A stretch of 64,000 nt of DNA from Micromonosporaceae bacterium (GTDB taxonomy: Bacteria; Actinomycetota; Actinomycetes; Mycobacteriales; Micromonosporaceae), in the NCBI GenBank assembly GCA_009377645.1, contig WHTQ01000012.1:1-64000 (forward strand), given 5' to 3'. Positions 17,965 to 26,978 of this stretch are shown in pieces. A model generated the notes under the pieces. That model did no database searches, was not told the origin of the DNA, and saw nothing but the letters and a program-made list of their open reading frames with translations. Both the position numbers and the translations under genes were made by a program. Numbering within the stretch: position 1 is the stretch's first letter; every line of letters begins with the position of its first letter.

Positions 17965-20900
17965 ATGACAGTTCTTCGTAGGAGAGCGCGTGCCTGGCTG
18001 CTGACGGCGACGCTGGCCGTACCGGCCGCAGTGACCGTGGCGGTCGACCAGGCTGATGCCCAGACCGGCGCACCGCCCGGGTCGGCCGGCGGACCGGGCA
18101 CGACGGTCACCCTCATCACCGGCGACCGGGTCACGCTGCTCGACGGCGGCGGGCTGGCGATGCAGCCGGGTGTCGGCCGGGCGGACATCACCTTCGCCAC
18201 CAAGCAGGTCGGCGAGCGGCTGCAGGTCGTTCCGAGCGACGCCGCGCCGCTGCTAGACGCGGGCCGGCTCGATCCGCGCCTGTTCGACGTCACCATGCTG
18301 ATCGAGTCCGGGTACGACGACCGGCGCGGCGACCTGCCGCTGATCGTGACCGGCGGCGGCGTTGCGGCGGCGGCTGCGGTCACGGCGCTGGACGGGGTGG
18401 CGTCCCGGCGCAGCCTGCCCAGCGTCGGCGGCACCGCGGTGCGGGTGGACCCGGACGGCGGCACCTTCTGGGAGGGCATCACCGGCGGTTCCGGCGGCCA
18501 GCGGGCGCTGGCAACCGGGGGCACCACGATCTGGCTGGACGGCGTACGGGAGCCGACCCTGGACGTGAGCGTGCCGCAGATCGGTGCCCCGGCGGCCTGG
18601 CAGGCCGGCTACACCGGTGCCGGCGTCACGGTCGCGGTGGTCGACACCGGGATCGACCAGACGCACCCCGACCTGGCCGACCGGGTGGCCCAGGCGCGGG
18701 ACTTCACCGGGACCGGCGGCGAGGACACCGAGGGCCACGGCACCCACGTCGCGTCCACCGTCGCCGGAAGCGGCGCCGCCTCCGGGGGCCGGTACCAGGG
18801 CGTCGCGCCGGGCGTACAGCTGCTCGCGGCCAAGGTCTGCATCGGCCGCTCCTGCCCCGACTCGTTCATCATCGCCGGCATGGAGTGGGCGGTCAGCCAG
18901 GGCGCGAAGGTCGTCAACATGAGTCTCAGCGGGACGGACACGCCCGAGCTGGACCCGCTGGAGCAGTCTCTGAACAACCTCACCGAGGCGCACGGCACGC
19001 TGTTCGTCACCGCCGCCGGCAACGAGGGAGACGACGAGACGGTCGGTTCCCCGGCCAGCGCCGACGCGGCGCTGGCGGTGGGCGCGGTGACCAAGTCCAA
19101 CCAGCTGGCCAGCTTCTCCAGCCGTGGCCCGCGGATCGGCGACGCGGCGATCAAGCCGGACGTGACCGCGCCCGGACAGGAGATCGTCGCGGCCCGGTCG
19201 TCGGCCTCGTCGATCGGCGACCCGGCCAGCCAGTACGCGCCCCTGTCGGGTACCTCGATGGCCGCGCCGCACGTGACCGGGGCGGCGGCGATCCTGGCAC
19301 AGCAGCTGCCGGACGCCTCGCCGACGGCGCTGAAGGCCACCCTGATGGCCTCGGCGACGCCGAACCCGTCGCTGGGCGCGTTCGCCCAGGGGGCCGGACG
19401 GATCGACGTGAGCCGCGCGATCGACCAGCAGCTGACCACCTCGCCGCCCAGCCTGAGCTTCGGGCGCCAACCGTGGCCGCACGACGGCGACACCCCGGTC
19501 GAGAAGGCCGTCACCTACCACAACTCGGGCACGTCACCGGTCACTGTGGACCTCACACTGGACGTACGCGGACCGGACGGTGCACCGGCCCCGGACGGCA
19601 TGTTCACCGCCAGCGCGGGCACGATCACCGTGCCCGCCGGGGGCGAGGCGCAGGTGACGGTCACGGCCGACACCAGCGTGGACGGGCCGGTCGGGTTTAT
19701 CACCGGGCACCTCGTGGCCGCCGGCGGTGGCGGCACCGCGCGCACCCCGGTCGCGGTGGACCGGGAGGGCCTGACCCACCAGCTCACGGTCCAGCACACG
19801 GACCGGGCCGGGAACCCCGCCTCGGACCACAACACCTACCTGCTGTCGCTGGACGAGCGGGTGGAGCACGACCTGACCGGCACGGACGGGAGCTCATCGG
19901 CACGCGTACCGCCTGGGCGCTACTCCCTTATCAGCCACGTCTCCACCGACGCCGGCGACGAACGGTCTCTGACCAAGCTGGTCCAGCCGTTGCTCACCAT
20001 CGACGGGGACCAGACCGTGGACCTGGATGCCCGGCTCGCCGGGCCGATGGAGGTGTCCGTGGAACGGCCGGACGCGTCCATGATCCTCAAGGAGGTCACC
20101 GCGCACATCACCGCGGACTGGGGCGACTCGAAGTACGGAGTCCTCTCCTTTTCGGACACCCCGATGTACTCCGGAAACATCGGTCCGGACACGCCGGCGC
20201 CGGGCTTCACCAGCTACTTCAACACCGAGCTGATCAAGCTGGGCCCGGACGGCAGCAAGGCCGACAGCCCGTTCTTCTACCACCTCACGTGGCTCGAGTC
20301 GGGCCGGATGTTCGACGGGTTCTCCCGCGATGTGCGGGACAAGGAACTCGCGCAGGTCCACGCCGAGCACGCCGCGCAGCCCGGCGGCGGCGACGTGCAG
20401 GGGGCGAAGGCGACGTCCTTCTTCGCGCCCGGGGTCGGTGGTGGCGTGTCAGCGGTAATTCCGTTCCGGCTGCCGTTCGACCGAACCGAGCTGTACACCA
20501 CCGGTGACGGGCTACAGTGGACGCACTCGTTCGGCCAGATCGGAGAAGGTGGGGTGAGCGAGGACGAGATCACCGGCACGCAGGCGCCACCGGTGACCTA
20601 CCAGGCCGGGCAGCAGTACACCTCCTCGTGGAACCAGGCCGTGTTCACCCCCGCGCTGCCGGCGCTGCCCAACCCCGCTACCGGGGTGGCCCGGTCCGGT
20701 GACGCGATCCTCGTGAACCTGGCGCTGTACGGTGACCAGGCCGGTCGGCAGGGCTTCCCGACCTCGTCCAAGGGCCGGACCGCGCTCTACCGGGACGGGG
20801 TGCTCGTCGGCGAGTCCGACCAGCCCGGCCGGGGGTTGTTCGACGTGTCGCCCGAGCCGGCGGAGTACCGCCTGGAGGTGACGGCCGAGCACGACCCGCG

Positions 20901-21312
20901 GCTGGAGCTGTCCCGGTCGATGTCCGCCGCCTGGACCTTCCGGTCCGAGCACGTGGAGGGCGGCGGAGGCAAGGGCGGGGCGGTCCCGCAGGCGTTGTCG
21001 GCGGTGCGGTTCCTGCCCGGCCTGGACGAGCACAACACGATGCCCGCCCTGCGCGGGCGGGTGGTCCCGGTCCAGGTCGACCGGCAGGCCGGCGCGACCG
21101 CGGCCGCGGTCCGGGAGCTTGCCGTGGCGGCGTCGTTCGACGACGGCACGACCTGGCAACCGGTGCGTACGGTGCTCCTGCCGGGCGGCCACGGTCTGGT
21201 CATCATGCCACCGGGGCAGCCTGGCTTCGTCTCGCTGCGGGCGAGCGCGGTCGACGCCGAGGGGGGCAGCGTCGAGGTCACGGTCATCCGGGCGTACCAG
21301 ATCGTCGGCTGA
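17965..21312 (+). CDS. Secreted S8 (subtilisin-like) serine peptidase, large actinomycete type
   Basis: This 1115-residue exported peptidase begins at ATG 17965, preceded by GAAGGAAC. The signal peptide (MTVLRRRARAWLLTATLAV, cleavage near ADAQ) is followed by a prodomain starting TVTLITGDRVTLLDGG, a hallmark of a large Streptomyces-type S8 group. Catalytic motifs are Asp in VAVVDTGIDQTHPDL, His in GHGTHVAST and Ser in SGTSMAAPHVTG, all within about residues 210-450. The remaining 650 residues are beta-sandwich-like without recognised catalytic sites. It shares no propeller with the other S8 peptidase of the window, so it is not a simple duplicate. A terminator follows within 15 bases. Confidence 0.92.
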   Translation: MTVLRRRARAWLLTATLAVPAAVTVAVDQADAQTGAPPGSAGGPGTTVTLITGDRVTLLDGGGLAMQPGVGRADITFATKQVGERLQVVPSDAAPLLDAGRLDPRLFDVTMLIESGYDDRRGDLPLIVTGGGVAAAAAVTALDGVASRRSLPSVGGTAVRVDPDGGTFWEGITGGSGGQRALATGGTTIWLDGVREPTLDVSVPQIGAPAAWQAGYTGAGVTVAVVDTGIDQTHPDLADRVAQARDFTGTGGEDTEGHGTHVASTVAGSGAASGGRYQGVAPGVQLLAAKVCIGRSCPDSFIIAGMEWAVSQGAKVVNMSLSGTDTPELDPLEQSLNNLTEAHGTLFVTAAGNEGDDETVGSPASADAALAVGAVTKSNQLASFSSRGPRIGDAAIKPDVTAPGQEIVAARSSASSIGDPASQYAPLSGTSMAAPHVTGAAAILAQQLPDASPTALKATLMASATPNPSLGAFAQGAGRIDVSRAIDQQLTTSPPSLSFGRQPWPHDGDTPVEKAVTYHNSGTSPVTVDLTLDVRGPDGAPAPDGMFTASAGTITVPAGGEAQVTVTADTSVDGPVGFITGHLVAAGGGGTARTPVAVDREGLTHQLTVQHTDRAGNPASDHNTYLLSLDERVEHDLTGTDGSSSARVPPGRYSLISHVSTDAGDERSLTKLVQPLLTIDGDQTVDLDARLAGPMEVSVERPDASMILKEVTAHITADWGDSKYGVLSFSDTPMYSGNIGPDTPAPGFTSYFNTELIKLGPDGSKADSPFFYHLTWLESGRMFDGFSRDVRDKELAQVHAEHAAQPGGGDVQGAKATSFFAPGVGGGVSAVIPFRLPFDRTELYTTGDGLQWTHSFGQIGEGGVSEDEITGTQAPPVTYQAGQQYTSSWNQAVFTPALPALPNPATGVARSGDAILVNLALYGDQAGRQGFPTSSKGRTALYRDGVLVGESDQPGRGLFDVSPEPAEYRLEVTAEHDPRLELSRSMSAAWTFRSEHVEGGGGKGGAVPQALSAVRFLPGLDEHNTMPALRGRVVPVQVDRQAGATAAAVRELAVAASFDDGTTWQPVRTVLLPGGHGLVIMPPGQPGFVSLRASAVDAEGGSVEVTVIRAYQIVG

Positions 21313-21325
21313 TCCGGGACGCTCA

Positions 21326-21355
21326 CCGGCCCCGAGGCACCGGCCTCGGGGCCGG
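21326..21355 (+). terminator. Hairpin terminator after the second S8 peptidase gene
   Basis: A perfect 13-base-pair stem (CCGGCCCCGAGGC and complement) with a four-base loop lies 13 bases after the stop codon. It separates the peptidase from the aldo/keto reductase gene. Confidence 0.75.
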
Positions 21356-21385
21356 CGCCGGGTCTCGCACTCTACGATCCAGGTC

Positions 21386-22357
21386 ATGCGTTACCGGCCC
21401 CTCGGCGGCACGCCCCTGCAGGTCTCGGTCCTCGCGCTCGGCTGCGGGAACTTCGGCGGCATCGGGTCGGTCCCGGAGCTGTTCGGTCGCGGCGACGACC
21501 GCGACACCGCGTTCGCCCTCATGGATGCGGCGCGCGAGCACGGAATCACCCTGTTCGACACCGCCAACGCGTACGGCGGTGGGACGTCCGAGGAGTGGGT
21601 GGGCCAGTGGCTGGCGAGCCGGCGCGCCCGCGCTGACGTCGTCCTGACCACGAAGGTGCGCAACCGGGTCGGGCCGCACCCGGCCGACGAGGGTCTGTCC
21701 GCACGCCACATCCGCGAACAGATCGATGCTAGCCTGCGTCGGCTGGGGACCGACCGGGTGGACCTCTACCTGGCGCACGCACCCGATCCGCGGGTGCCGA
21801 TCGACGAGACCCTGAGCGCCTTCGACGAGCAGGTCCGGGCCGGGAAGGTGCGGTACGCCGGCCTGAGCAACTACGCCGGCGCGGAGCTGGTCGCGGCCGC
21901 CGGAGCCGCCGCCAGCAACGGGATGACACTGGCCAACCTGCAGTCCGGCTACAGCCTGCTCGACCGGGCCGCGGCCGGCAACTTCCCGCTCTGCGCCGAG
22001 CACGGCATCGGGTTCACCGCCCACAGCCCGCTCGCCGGGGGCTGGTTGTCCGGCAAGTACCGCGCCGGACAGCCGTTCCCCGAGGGCTCGCGAATGACCC
22101 TGCGCCCGGAGCCGTACCAGCAGTGGCGCAACGCCGACACGTACGCCGCGATCGGGGCACTGGACCGGATGGCCCGGGACCGCGGTCTCGCCCTCGCCGC
22201 GCTGGCCCTAGCCTGGGTGCTCACCGACCCCGGAGTCACCGGCGCGGTGATCGGCCCGCGCCGGCCGGAGCAGGTGGCGCAGGCCGTCGCCGCTCTCGAC
22301 GTCACACTCACCGACGACCAGCGGTCCGCGCTGGTGGCCCGCACCTCATCGCGATGA
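21386..22357 (+). CDS. Aldo/keto reductase
   Basis: This 323-residue NADPH-dependent oxidoreductase has a TIM-barrel fold. The catalytic tetrad is visible: Asp in LFDTANAYGGG, Tyr in the same motif, Lys in VVLTTKVRN, and His in DLYLAHAPDP. The NADPH-binding C-terminus reads GAVIGPRRPEQVAQAV. Length and motifs match the AKR family of general carbonyl reductases; the substrate is unknown. The start is ATG 21386, shortly after the upstream terminator. The last codons overlap the 3' end of an SRPBCC remnant on the opposite strand. Confidence 0.9.
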   Translation: MRYRPLGGTPLQVSVLALGCGNFGGIGSVPELFGRGDDRDTAFALMDAAREHGITLFDTANAYGGGTSEEWVGQWLASRRARADVVLTTKVRNRVGPHPADEGLSARHIREQIDASLRRLGTDRVDLYLAHAPDPRVPIDETLSAFDEQVRAGKVRYAGLSNYAGAELVAAAGAAASNGMTLANLQSGYSLLDRAAAGNFPLCAEHGIGFTAHSPLAGGWLSGKYRAGQPFPEGSRMTLRPEPYQQWRNADTYAAIGALDRMARDRGLALAALALAWVLTDPGVTGAVIGPRRPEQVAQAVAALDVTLTDDQRSALVARTSSR

Positions 22358-22550
22358 CCCTCCATGGTTCGCCCGCCGGCCCTCGACCAGCCGGGCAAGG
22401 TTCGCCAGTGCCATGCGCATGCCGGTTTCGTTGTCGGCGGCCGGGACGCCGTCCGGAACGCCCTCGTGCACGACGAGGACCTGAGTGCCGCCGTCTGCAT
22501 CGGTGAGCGTGGTGGTCATCGTCATCGCGCCGCGCTCACGACCCGCTGGT
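22346..22550 (-). pseudogene. C-terminal fragment of an SRPBCC/AHSA1-domain gene
   Basis: The minus strand encodes GREREGAMTM-like and TLTDADGGTQVLVVHEGVP followed by NETGMRMALANLARLVE. This is the conserved last third of AHSA1-type SRPBCC proteins. An in-frame stop immediately upstream removes the rest of the gene, so only about 65 codons survive. The fragment overlaps the 3' end of the aldo/keto reductase gene by 12 bases. It is a truncated relic. Confidence 0.65.
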
Positions 22551-22600
22551 CAGGGCCGTATACGCGGTCCTGATGGTTGGGGTAGCCAGCACGCTGGATG

Positions 22601-22632
22601 CTGTCATACGCATAGGGTAGTATGTCATACAG
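22601..22632 (+). promoter_or_regulatory. Repeat operator/promoter of the BrnT-like toxin-antitoxin pair
   Basis: Two direct copies of TGTCATAC (22602 and 22623) are spaced 21 bases apart, about two helical turns. The right-hand copy also forms a near-palindrome, GTATGTCATAC. The stretch is AT-rich, contains the -10-like TAGTAT, and lies 19 bases before the toxin start. It is a natural binding site for the RHH antitoxin encoded downstream. Confidence 0.55.
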
Positions 22633-22650
22633 CCGATCAAGGATGTGGGG

Positions 22651-22908
22651 ATGCCGGAGCTGTGGCCGGAAGGTACCGAGTGGGATGACGGCAACTTCGG
22701 CCATGCAACTGCGCACGGCATCTCCGCAGACGAGATCGATCAGGTGATCGCTAACGGACCAGTCTACCGACGCAACAAGCGAGGCAGGTCCGCTGACTAC
22801 CTGGCGCTGGGCACCACAGACGGTGGCCGGCGAGTCGTAGTCGCGGTCGAGTGGCGACCAGCCACCCGCCGCGTTCGCCCGATCACGGCGTGGGAAGAGG
22901 GACAGTGA
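22651..22908 (+). CDS. BrnT-like toxin of a type II toxin-antitoxin pair
   Basis: This 85-residue protein has the BrnT-type layout: a Trp-Asp-rich opening (EWDDGNFGHATAHGISADEI), a central short strand, then DYLALGTTDGGRRVVVAVEW and a basic ending ATRRVRPITAWEE. BrnT toxins are small RelE-fold ribonucleases. The closest catalytic-type residues here are the paired Arg and His positions, but identity to true BrnT is low by eye. ATG 22651 follows AAGGA with suitable spacing. Its stop overlaps the antitoxin start (TGATG), and the order toxin-then-antitoxin is the one used by brnTA. Confidence 0.7.
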   Translation: MPELWPEGTEWDDGNFGHATAHGISADEIDQVIANGPVYRRNKRGRSADYLALGTTDGGRRVVVAVEWRPATRRVRPITAWEEGQ

Positions 22909-23300
22909 TGGCCAGGACGAAGAAGACTAAGCATCCAGACGAGATGACCGAGACCGAGCTCGCCGACTACTTCTACGCCCATCGTGACGATCTGGCAGGG
23001 GACGAGGTGACCAGCCAGGCGCCCGAGCGGATGGATGTGATGATCTCCACTCGGTTCTCGCCAGCGGAAGCTGCCGAGTTGCGTGCTGCCGCGGCGCGGG
23101 CAGGGTTGTCGGTGTCAGCGTTTCTGCGTCAGAGTGTCATGGCCACGTTGAGCGACACAGTTGTGGACCTGGAACGTGCCCGTGCCGACCTGAAGGACGT
23201 GTACTCCAAGGCGGCTGATGCGTTGCAGGCATTGGCAGACAAGCCACCGACGCGCTCCCGAGCGAGGCCGCTAAGGCGCCAGTCCGCGAACGCGGCATGA
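22908..23300 (+). CDS. Ribbon-helix-helix antitoxin (BrnA-like)
   Basis: This 130-residue protein is translated from an ATG that overlaps the toxin stop by one base. An acidic N-terminus (DEMTETELADYFYAHRDDL) resembles the toxin-binding part of BrnA/CopG-type antitoxins. Residues of about 42-82 form a ribbon-helix-helix: DVMISTRFSPAEAAELRAAA then LSVSAFLRQSVMATL. A basic tail follows. It should neutralise the upstream toxin and bind the TGTCATAC repeats to repress the pair. RHH assignment is good; pairing is inferred from overlap and order. Confidence 0.75.
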   Translation: MARTKKTKHPDEMTETELADYFYAHRDDLAGDEVTSQAPERMDVMISTRFSPAEAAELRAAAARAGLSVSAFLRQSVMATLSDTVVDLERARADLKDVYSKAADALQALADKPPTRSRARPLRRQSANAA

Positions 23301-23334
23301 TGGTCCAGCAACAGCCAAGTGTTCCTAGTGCCGC

Positions 23335-23401
23335 CTGCTTCAAGGCAGCCTTAAGATCATCCTGGTAAGGTACTCGCGCGCTCCAGACCGATGCACCCAT
23401 G
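23335..23401 (-). pseudogene. Possible N-terminal fragment of an actinobacterial hypothetical gene
   Basis: From ATG 23401 the minus strand reads MGASVWSARVPYQDDLKAAL, which resembles the conserved opening of a common actinobacterial hypothetical protein. After about 22 codons the resemblance is lost and the frame runs on as GC-rich noise. The rest of the 272-base gap (23301-23572) shows nothing else I can support. Confidence 0.3.
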
Positions 23402-23572
23402 ATCGCCTCCGTGCCCTTGACCCCGAAGAGCTTACTCTGCGGCACCGTCCTCAACTGCCGCAAGTAGCGTGATGTCCGACGTACTGAAATGGGCGGGGGT
23501 GCGGAACCGTGGTTCGGGTTCTGCCATGTCCGGTGCGCGAGCCAACTGCCAGAGTCGGGTCCAGCGTCGGGG

Positions 23573-24850
23573 TCACCGACCTGGCCCGGTGACGGTCCGG
23601 ACCGGCCGGTCTCGTAGCGGGTCGAGCAGCCGCTCGGCGACGCCGGACCAGCTCCAATAGTCCACGACGACCTGGCGTGCGGTCAGGCCGAGGCTGCGTC
23701 GATCGTCCGGCGGCAGGAGCAGCAGCGCCTCCAGCTTCGCGCGAAGGTCGCGCGGGTCGCCCGGTTCGAAGCTCGCGAGGTGCGCGAGCTCCGGGGGATA
23801 CGCCTGCGACAACCGGGCGGCGACCTCGGCGAGCCCGGAGTGGCGCGCCACCAGCGGCGGTGTCCCCGCCGAGGCGGCCTCAGCGGCGACCATCCCGAAC
23901 GCCTCCGGGAAGACCGACGGGACGACGCTCACGTCGGCCAGCGGCAGCAGATGTACGAGGTGGCGGTGCTCGAGCGGGCCGGTGAAGAGGGTTCGCGGCG
24001 GCGCGTTCGCTTCCAGCTCAGTACGGTCCTCGCCGAACCCCACGATCACCGACCGTGCGTCGAGGCCGGCCAGCGCCTCCAGCAACAGGTGTACGCCCTT
24101 GTTGCGGGACAACTTTCCGAAGTAGACGACCGTAGGCTCGGCGTCGGCGAGGAACGCTGCCAGCCGGTCGGCGTTCCCGTCGTCCGGTAGGCGTTCCCGC
24201 AGGTTGCCGGGGTTCGGCTGGTCGCGTCGTGACTCTGCGATCAGCGCCGCCAACGCGTGCTCGCGCGGCTCCGGCCGCCATCGGTCGGTGTCGACGCCGG
24301 GTGGCAGCTCGTAGACCCGTTCGACCCGGCCGCAGATCTCGGTGAGCACATCCCGGATGTGCGCGGAGCCGACGTAGACCGCGGCCGCGCCGGCGAGAGT
24401 CTGGTGGCCGAGGCGCGCGAGCTCCGGCCGGCCGCGCATCGAGTACTCCAGCTCGGAGCCGTGCGCCTTGACCGCGTACCGCGCGCCGGTGGCCGCGCCG
24501 ACCGGCCCGCCCATCAGCACGTGGTTGGTGAACACCAGATCCGCGGGTAGGTGCTCACGCAGCGCCGCCGCGTTGTACGCGACGTACCGGTCCCGCTCGG
24601 CGACCGTGAAGTCCTGCAACCGGCGGGCGTTTAGCCCCTCGTAGCGGTCGAGCACGAACACCGGCAGCTGGCCGCCGATGTCCGGCCGGATCGCGCCGGC
24701 CTCGCCGATGTCGAACTCCTCCGGGTGCGGTTCCTGGGAGAAGACCGTCACGTCGTGGCCGTTGCGGCTCCACGCGCGCGCCAGCGACCGCGTGTAGACG
24801 TTCGATCCCGTGCCGCCGAGCAGATAGCCGTGCCAGAGCAGGATTCGCAT
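23573..24850 (-). CDS. Glycosyltransferase family 4 (GT-B fold)
   Basis: This 425-residue enzyme begins at ATG 24850 with MRILLWHGYLLGGTGSNVYT, the glycine-rich acceptor loop of GT4 retaining glycosyltransferases. The donor-binding half has VVYFGKLSRNKGVHLLLEAL and the hallmark EAFGMVAAEAASAGTP, where the Glu pair contacts the nucleotide-sugar. The product may be a glycan, glycolipid or small glycoside; nothing nearby fixes it. It is separated by 77 bases from the downstream-oriented VOC gene on the same strand and is not obviously linked to the NRPS cluster. Confidence 0.88.
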   Translation of the reverse strand: MRILLWHGYLLGGTGSNVYTRSLARAWSRNGHDVTVFSQEPHPEEFDIGEAGAIRPDIGGQLPVFVLDRYEGLNARRLQDFTVAERDRYVAYNAAALREHLPADLVFTNHVLMGGPVGAATGARYAVKAHGSELEYSMRGRPELARLGHQTLAGAAAVYVGSAHIRDVLTEICGRVERVYELPPGVDTDRWRPEPREHALAALIAESRRDQPNPGNLRERLPDDGNADRLAAFLADAEPTVVYFGKLSRNKGVHLLLEALAGLDARSVIVGFGEDRTELEANAPPRTLFTGPLEHRHLVHLLPLADVSVVPSVFPEAFGMVAAEAASAGTPPLVARHSGLAEVAARLSQAYPPELAHLASFEPGDPRDLRAKLEALLLLPPDDRRSLGLTARQVVVDYWSWSGVAERLLDPLRDRPVRTVTGPGR

Positions 24851-24927
24851 GCCACCTCCGCCGCCCCGGTAGCGGTCCGGGTCCAGCGTCAGCCCCTCAG
24901 CTGAGGTCGCGGGCGGGAGGGCGCCGC

Positions 24928-25287
24928 TCACAAGGGCTGGGTCAGGTTGACCATGTTCCCGTCCGGGTCGTGGACGTGGGCTACTCGTTGTCCCCATGGC
25001 ATGTCGTTTGACGGGCCGAGCACGCGTCCGCCGGCCGTCTCCACCCGGTCCAGCAAGCCGTCGACGTCGTCGACATCCACGCTCAGCACGATCCGCTGCG
25101 GAGCGGACAGGTCGGTCGCCGCCTCGTTGACCAGCCCCAGCTCCGAGTCGCCCAGCTTCAAACCTACGAAGAAGATGGGTCCATCGTCCGGGTAGCGACG
25201 TACCTCCACCGCGCCGAGCAGGCGCTCGTAGAACGTCCGTAGGCGGGGCAGGTCGGGTGTGCTGATGATGGGTTGGATGCTCGTCAT
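24928..25287 (-). CDS. VOC-family protein (glyoxalase/bleomycin-resistance fold)
   Basis: This 119-residue protein has two beta-alpha-beta-beta-beta units, opening with IQPIISTPDLPRLRTFYERL and ending HVHDPDGNMVNLTQP, the characteristic C-terminal strand with a metal-type Glu position replaced by Asn/Val. Members include metal enzymes and antibiotic-sequestering proteins. The start is ATG 25287, preceded by GGAGGAGCGCAC. It overlaps the stop codon of a short cupin-like remnant (ATGA), so the two were probably once translationally coupled. Confidence 0.85.
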   Translation of the reverse strand: MTSIQPIISTPDLPRLRTFYERLLGAVEVRRYPDDGPIFFVGLKLGDSELGLVNEAATDLSAPQRIVLSVDVDDVDGLLDRVETAGGRVLGPSNDMPWGQRVAHVHDPDGNMVNLTQPL

Positions 25288-25415
25288 GTGCGCTCCTCCG
25301 GCGGTGTGTGTTCGAACCACTGTCCATTGATACGCGCCGGCGCGACGATCCGGGGGCTGTACATGTCGTCGTAGGAGCCGAGCGCCTCGGTCAGGTTGAC
25401 GGGTGTCACGTCCAT
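25284..25415 (-). pseudogene. Truncated cupin-domain gene
   Basis: This 43-codon frame starts MDVTPVNLTEALGSYDDMYS and PRIVA, the conserved N-terminus of small actinobacterial cupin proteins. It then jumps to unrelated ARINGQWFEHTPPEERT and stops. The cupin barrel is missing, which is consistent with an internal deletion. Its stop overlaps the VOC start. It could still be expressed as a short peptide, but it cannot be a working cupin. Confidence 0.55.
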
Positions 25416-25648
25416 GCCCCGATTCTCCGCCCGCTGGAACCGGCCGGTCCAGCGGGTCCGCCTTGACGAGAAGGGGCTCCAGGTCCCGACCAACGCTGGT
25501 AAACGGCCAGCGCTTGGCGCAAGAGGCGATCGGCCTCGCCAACCTGCTCCCCCACCGAGACTGGCTCGTCGGCTTGAGGTAGGTTGCCGGCCAGCAGCTA
25601 CTCGACCCCGGGCCGTTACGCCGGCCTGGGTGACTCCACGTGGAAATG
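25416..25648. other. Intergenic region without a convincing gene
   Basis: On the minus strand a short stretch reads VGEADRLLRQALAVYQRW, suggestive of a degraded helical-repeat gene, but it has no start, stop or family match that I can support. Confidence 0.3.
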
Positions 25649-26035
25649 CTAACTCTGGAGAGTCATTCCGATTACCTCGTAGGTAAGCAGCGCGGCTGCA
25701 ACGAAGAGAAGTCCGGTAAAGACGAGGTCCTCGAACCAGTCTATGATGCCCGGCTGTCGCTCGAGCAAGATCCTCGGGTTGTAGTAGAAGATCGACACAA
25801 GGATCATGACAGTCGAAAATACCAGTCCCGCCCATGCTGCCCAGCTCACTCCGGAGAAGAGCGCGGCAATGACGATGGTCGCGACTCCATACAGCACAAG
25901 GCTCCGGACGAAGCTGCCCGTCGAGTCGTGCCTGGAGACACCTGCTTTCATGGTTACGCGGTAGAGTTCGTAGCCGGCCGAGATCACAAATGTGACCAGC
26001 AAGATCCACGCCGCGTGGGTCACCAATGCGGACAT
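25649..26035 (-). CDS. Small hypothetical membrane protein, four helices
   Basis: This 128-residue protein is predicted to cross the membrane four times: AAWILLVTFVISAGYELY, VLYGVATIVIAALFSGVSW, WAGLVFSTVMILVSIFYY and LVFTGLLFVAAALLTYEV. The start is ATG 26035, behind GGAGAGAGG. Base composition is clearly lower in GC than the surroundings, hinting at a recent arrival. I do not recognise a family and there are no charged catalytic residues within the helices. Confidence 0.65.
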   Translation of the reverse strand: MSALVTHAAWILLVTFVISAGYELYRVTMKAGVSRHDSTGSFVRSLVLYGVATIVIAALFSGVSWAAWAGLVFSTVMILVSIFYYNPRILLERQPGIIDWFEDLVFTGLLFVAAALLTYEVIGMTLQS

Positions 26036-26978
26036 ACAAACGCCTCTCTCCGGATCGTCGTGGTACGCGTACTGACCGGAGCCCGCGTACTGGGCATGAG
26101 CCGGATGACCCACATCTCAAGCCCGCCTGCAGGTGCATCGCGGCCAGCAGACCTGCCGAGGGGTCATGATCGGCGACCCGTGCCGCGGGTGGAGTACGAG
26201 AGCGCGGCATGCGCGACCTCCTGGCGTCACCAGACATCGCCGCTGGCCGTGCCACTGGACCTGACCGGCGAGCTCACATCCGCGCGTACCGCGACCCCTT
26301 CGACGTAGCCGGCGCGCAGCGCCGCACGGGTCGCGCCGTCCAGGTCCGCGGTATGAGCCGTGCGCAACTCGATCATGAGGAACATCCTCGCAGGCGGCGT
26401 ACGACCCGGCCGCGGCGACAGCGACAGCCGCGTTCCCCCACTCCCCGGTGGCGGAGTCCGGCCGGCGCGTGACGTTCAGGCCGTGCCGATGACGTTCCCC
26501 TCCCACCCAGCGGCCGTCGTGGGGTTGAAGGTGTGGAGACCTCGCTGGACGGCTCGGCCTGCCGGTGTGGCCGTTGTCGCATCAGCTGCCCGGGCTGATC
26601 GGGTGGAGCCTGCCCTCGTGCTGGCCGGTACCTGGACGATGCGCCGGGCAGCACCGATAGTCGCCACTCATCTCCCGCCCGCCGGCCCGCTTGCCCTGCG
26701 GGACTTTCGCTCGATTCGAGCAGCCCGGCACCGTTGGTCGGTCACGGCATACTGCGGGCTGCTCGGAACCGCCAGTCACCTCGTACTGGACCGGCTAGTG
26801 GTGTGTCTCAGGAATGGCTTGCCGGTGCCGCCCGAACCGAAGGTGGTTGTTCGCGACCACGTACGAGACCCCTCGCCCCTCGCCAAATATATTCAAGACA
26901 CGGCACACTAGATGTCGTGGGCGTCATGGTCATGCTGGCGCTCGCCATCCACATCGGCCGGTGGCGGCTGCTGCGCAC
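26036..26978. other. Decayed intergenic region
   Basis: This 943-base stretch between the small membrane protein and the SHMT-like gene holds no intact gene. A GNAT remnant is described separately. A short plus-strand frame ending at 26982 (VMVMLALAIHIGRWRLLRT) and a minus-strand tail (TFNPTTAAGWEGNVIGTA, stop at 26476-26478) look like further scraps, but I cannot assign them. Confidence 0.5.
26227..26376 (-). pseudogene. Remnant of a GNAT acetyltransferase, AAC(2')-like
   Basis: From ATG 26376 the minus strand gives MIELRTAHTADLDGATRAAL, like the N-terminus of aminoglycoside 2'-N-acetyltransferases. It is followed directly by RAGYVEGVAVRADV, a segment that in intact proteins lies much further on, near the acetyl-CoA site. 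An internal deletion therefore joined two distant parts, and the frame stops soon after. The product cannot be active. Recognition is by motif memory only. Confidence 0.5.

Noticed and set aside
24851-25327. N-terminal extension of the glycosyltransferase
   Set aside because: The extension is low-complexity and overlaps the VOC gene. MRILLWHGYLLGG at 24850 is the normal GT4 beginning.
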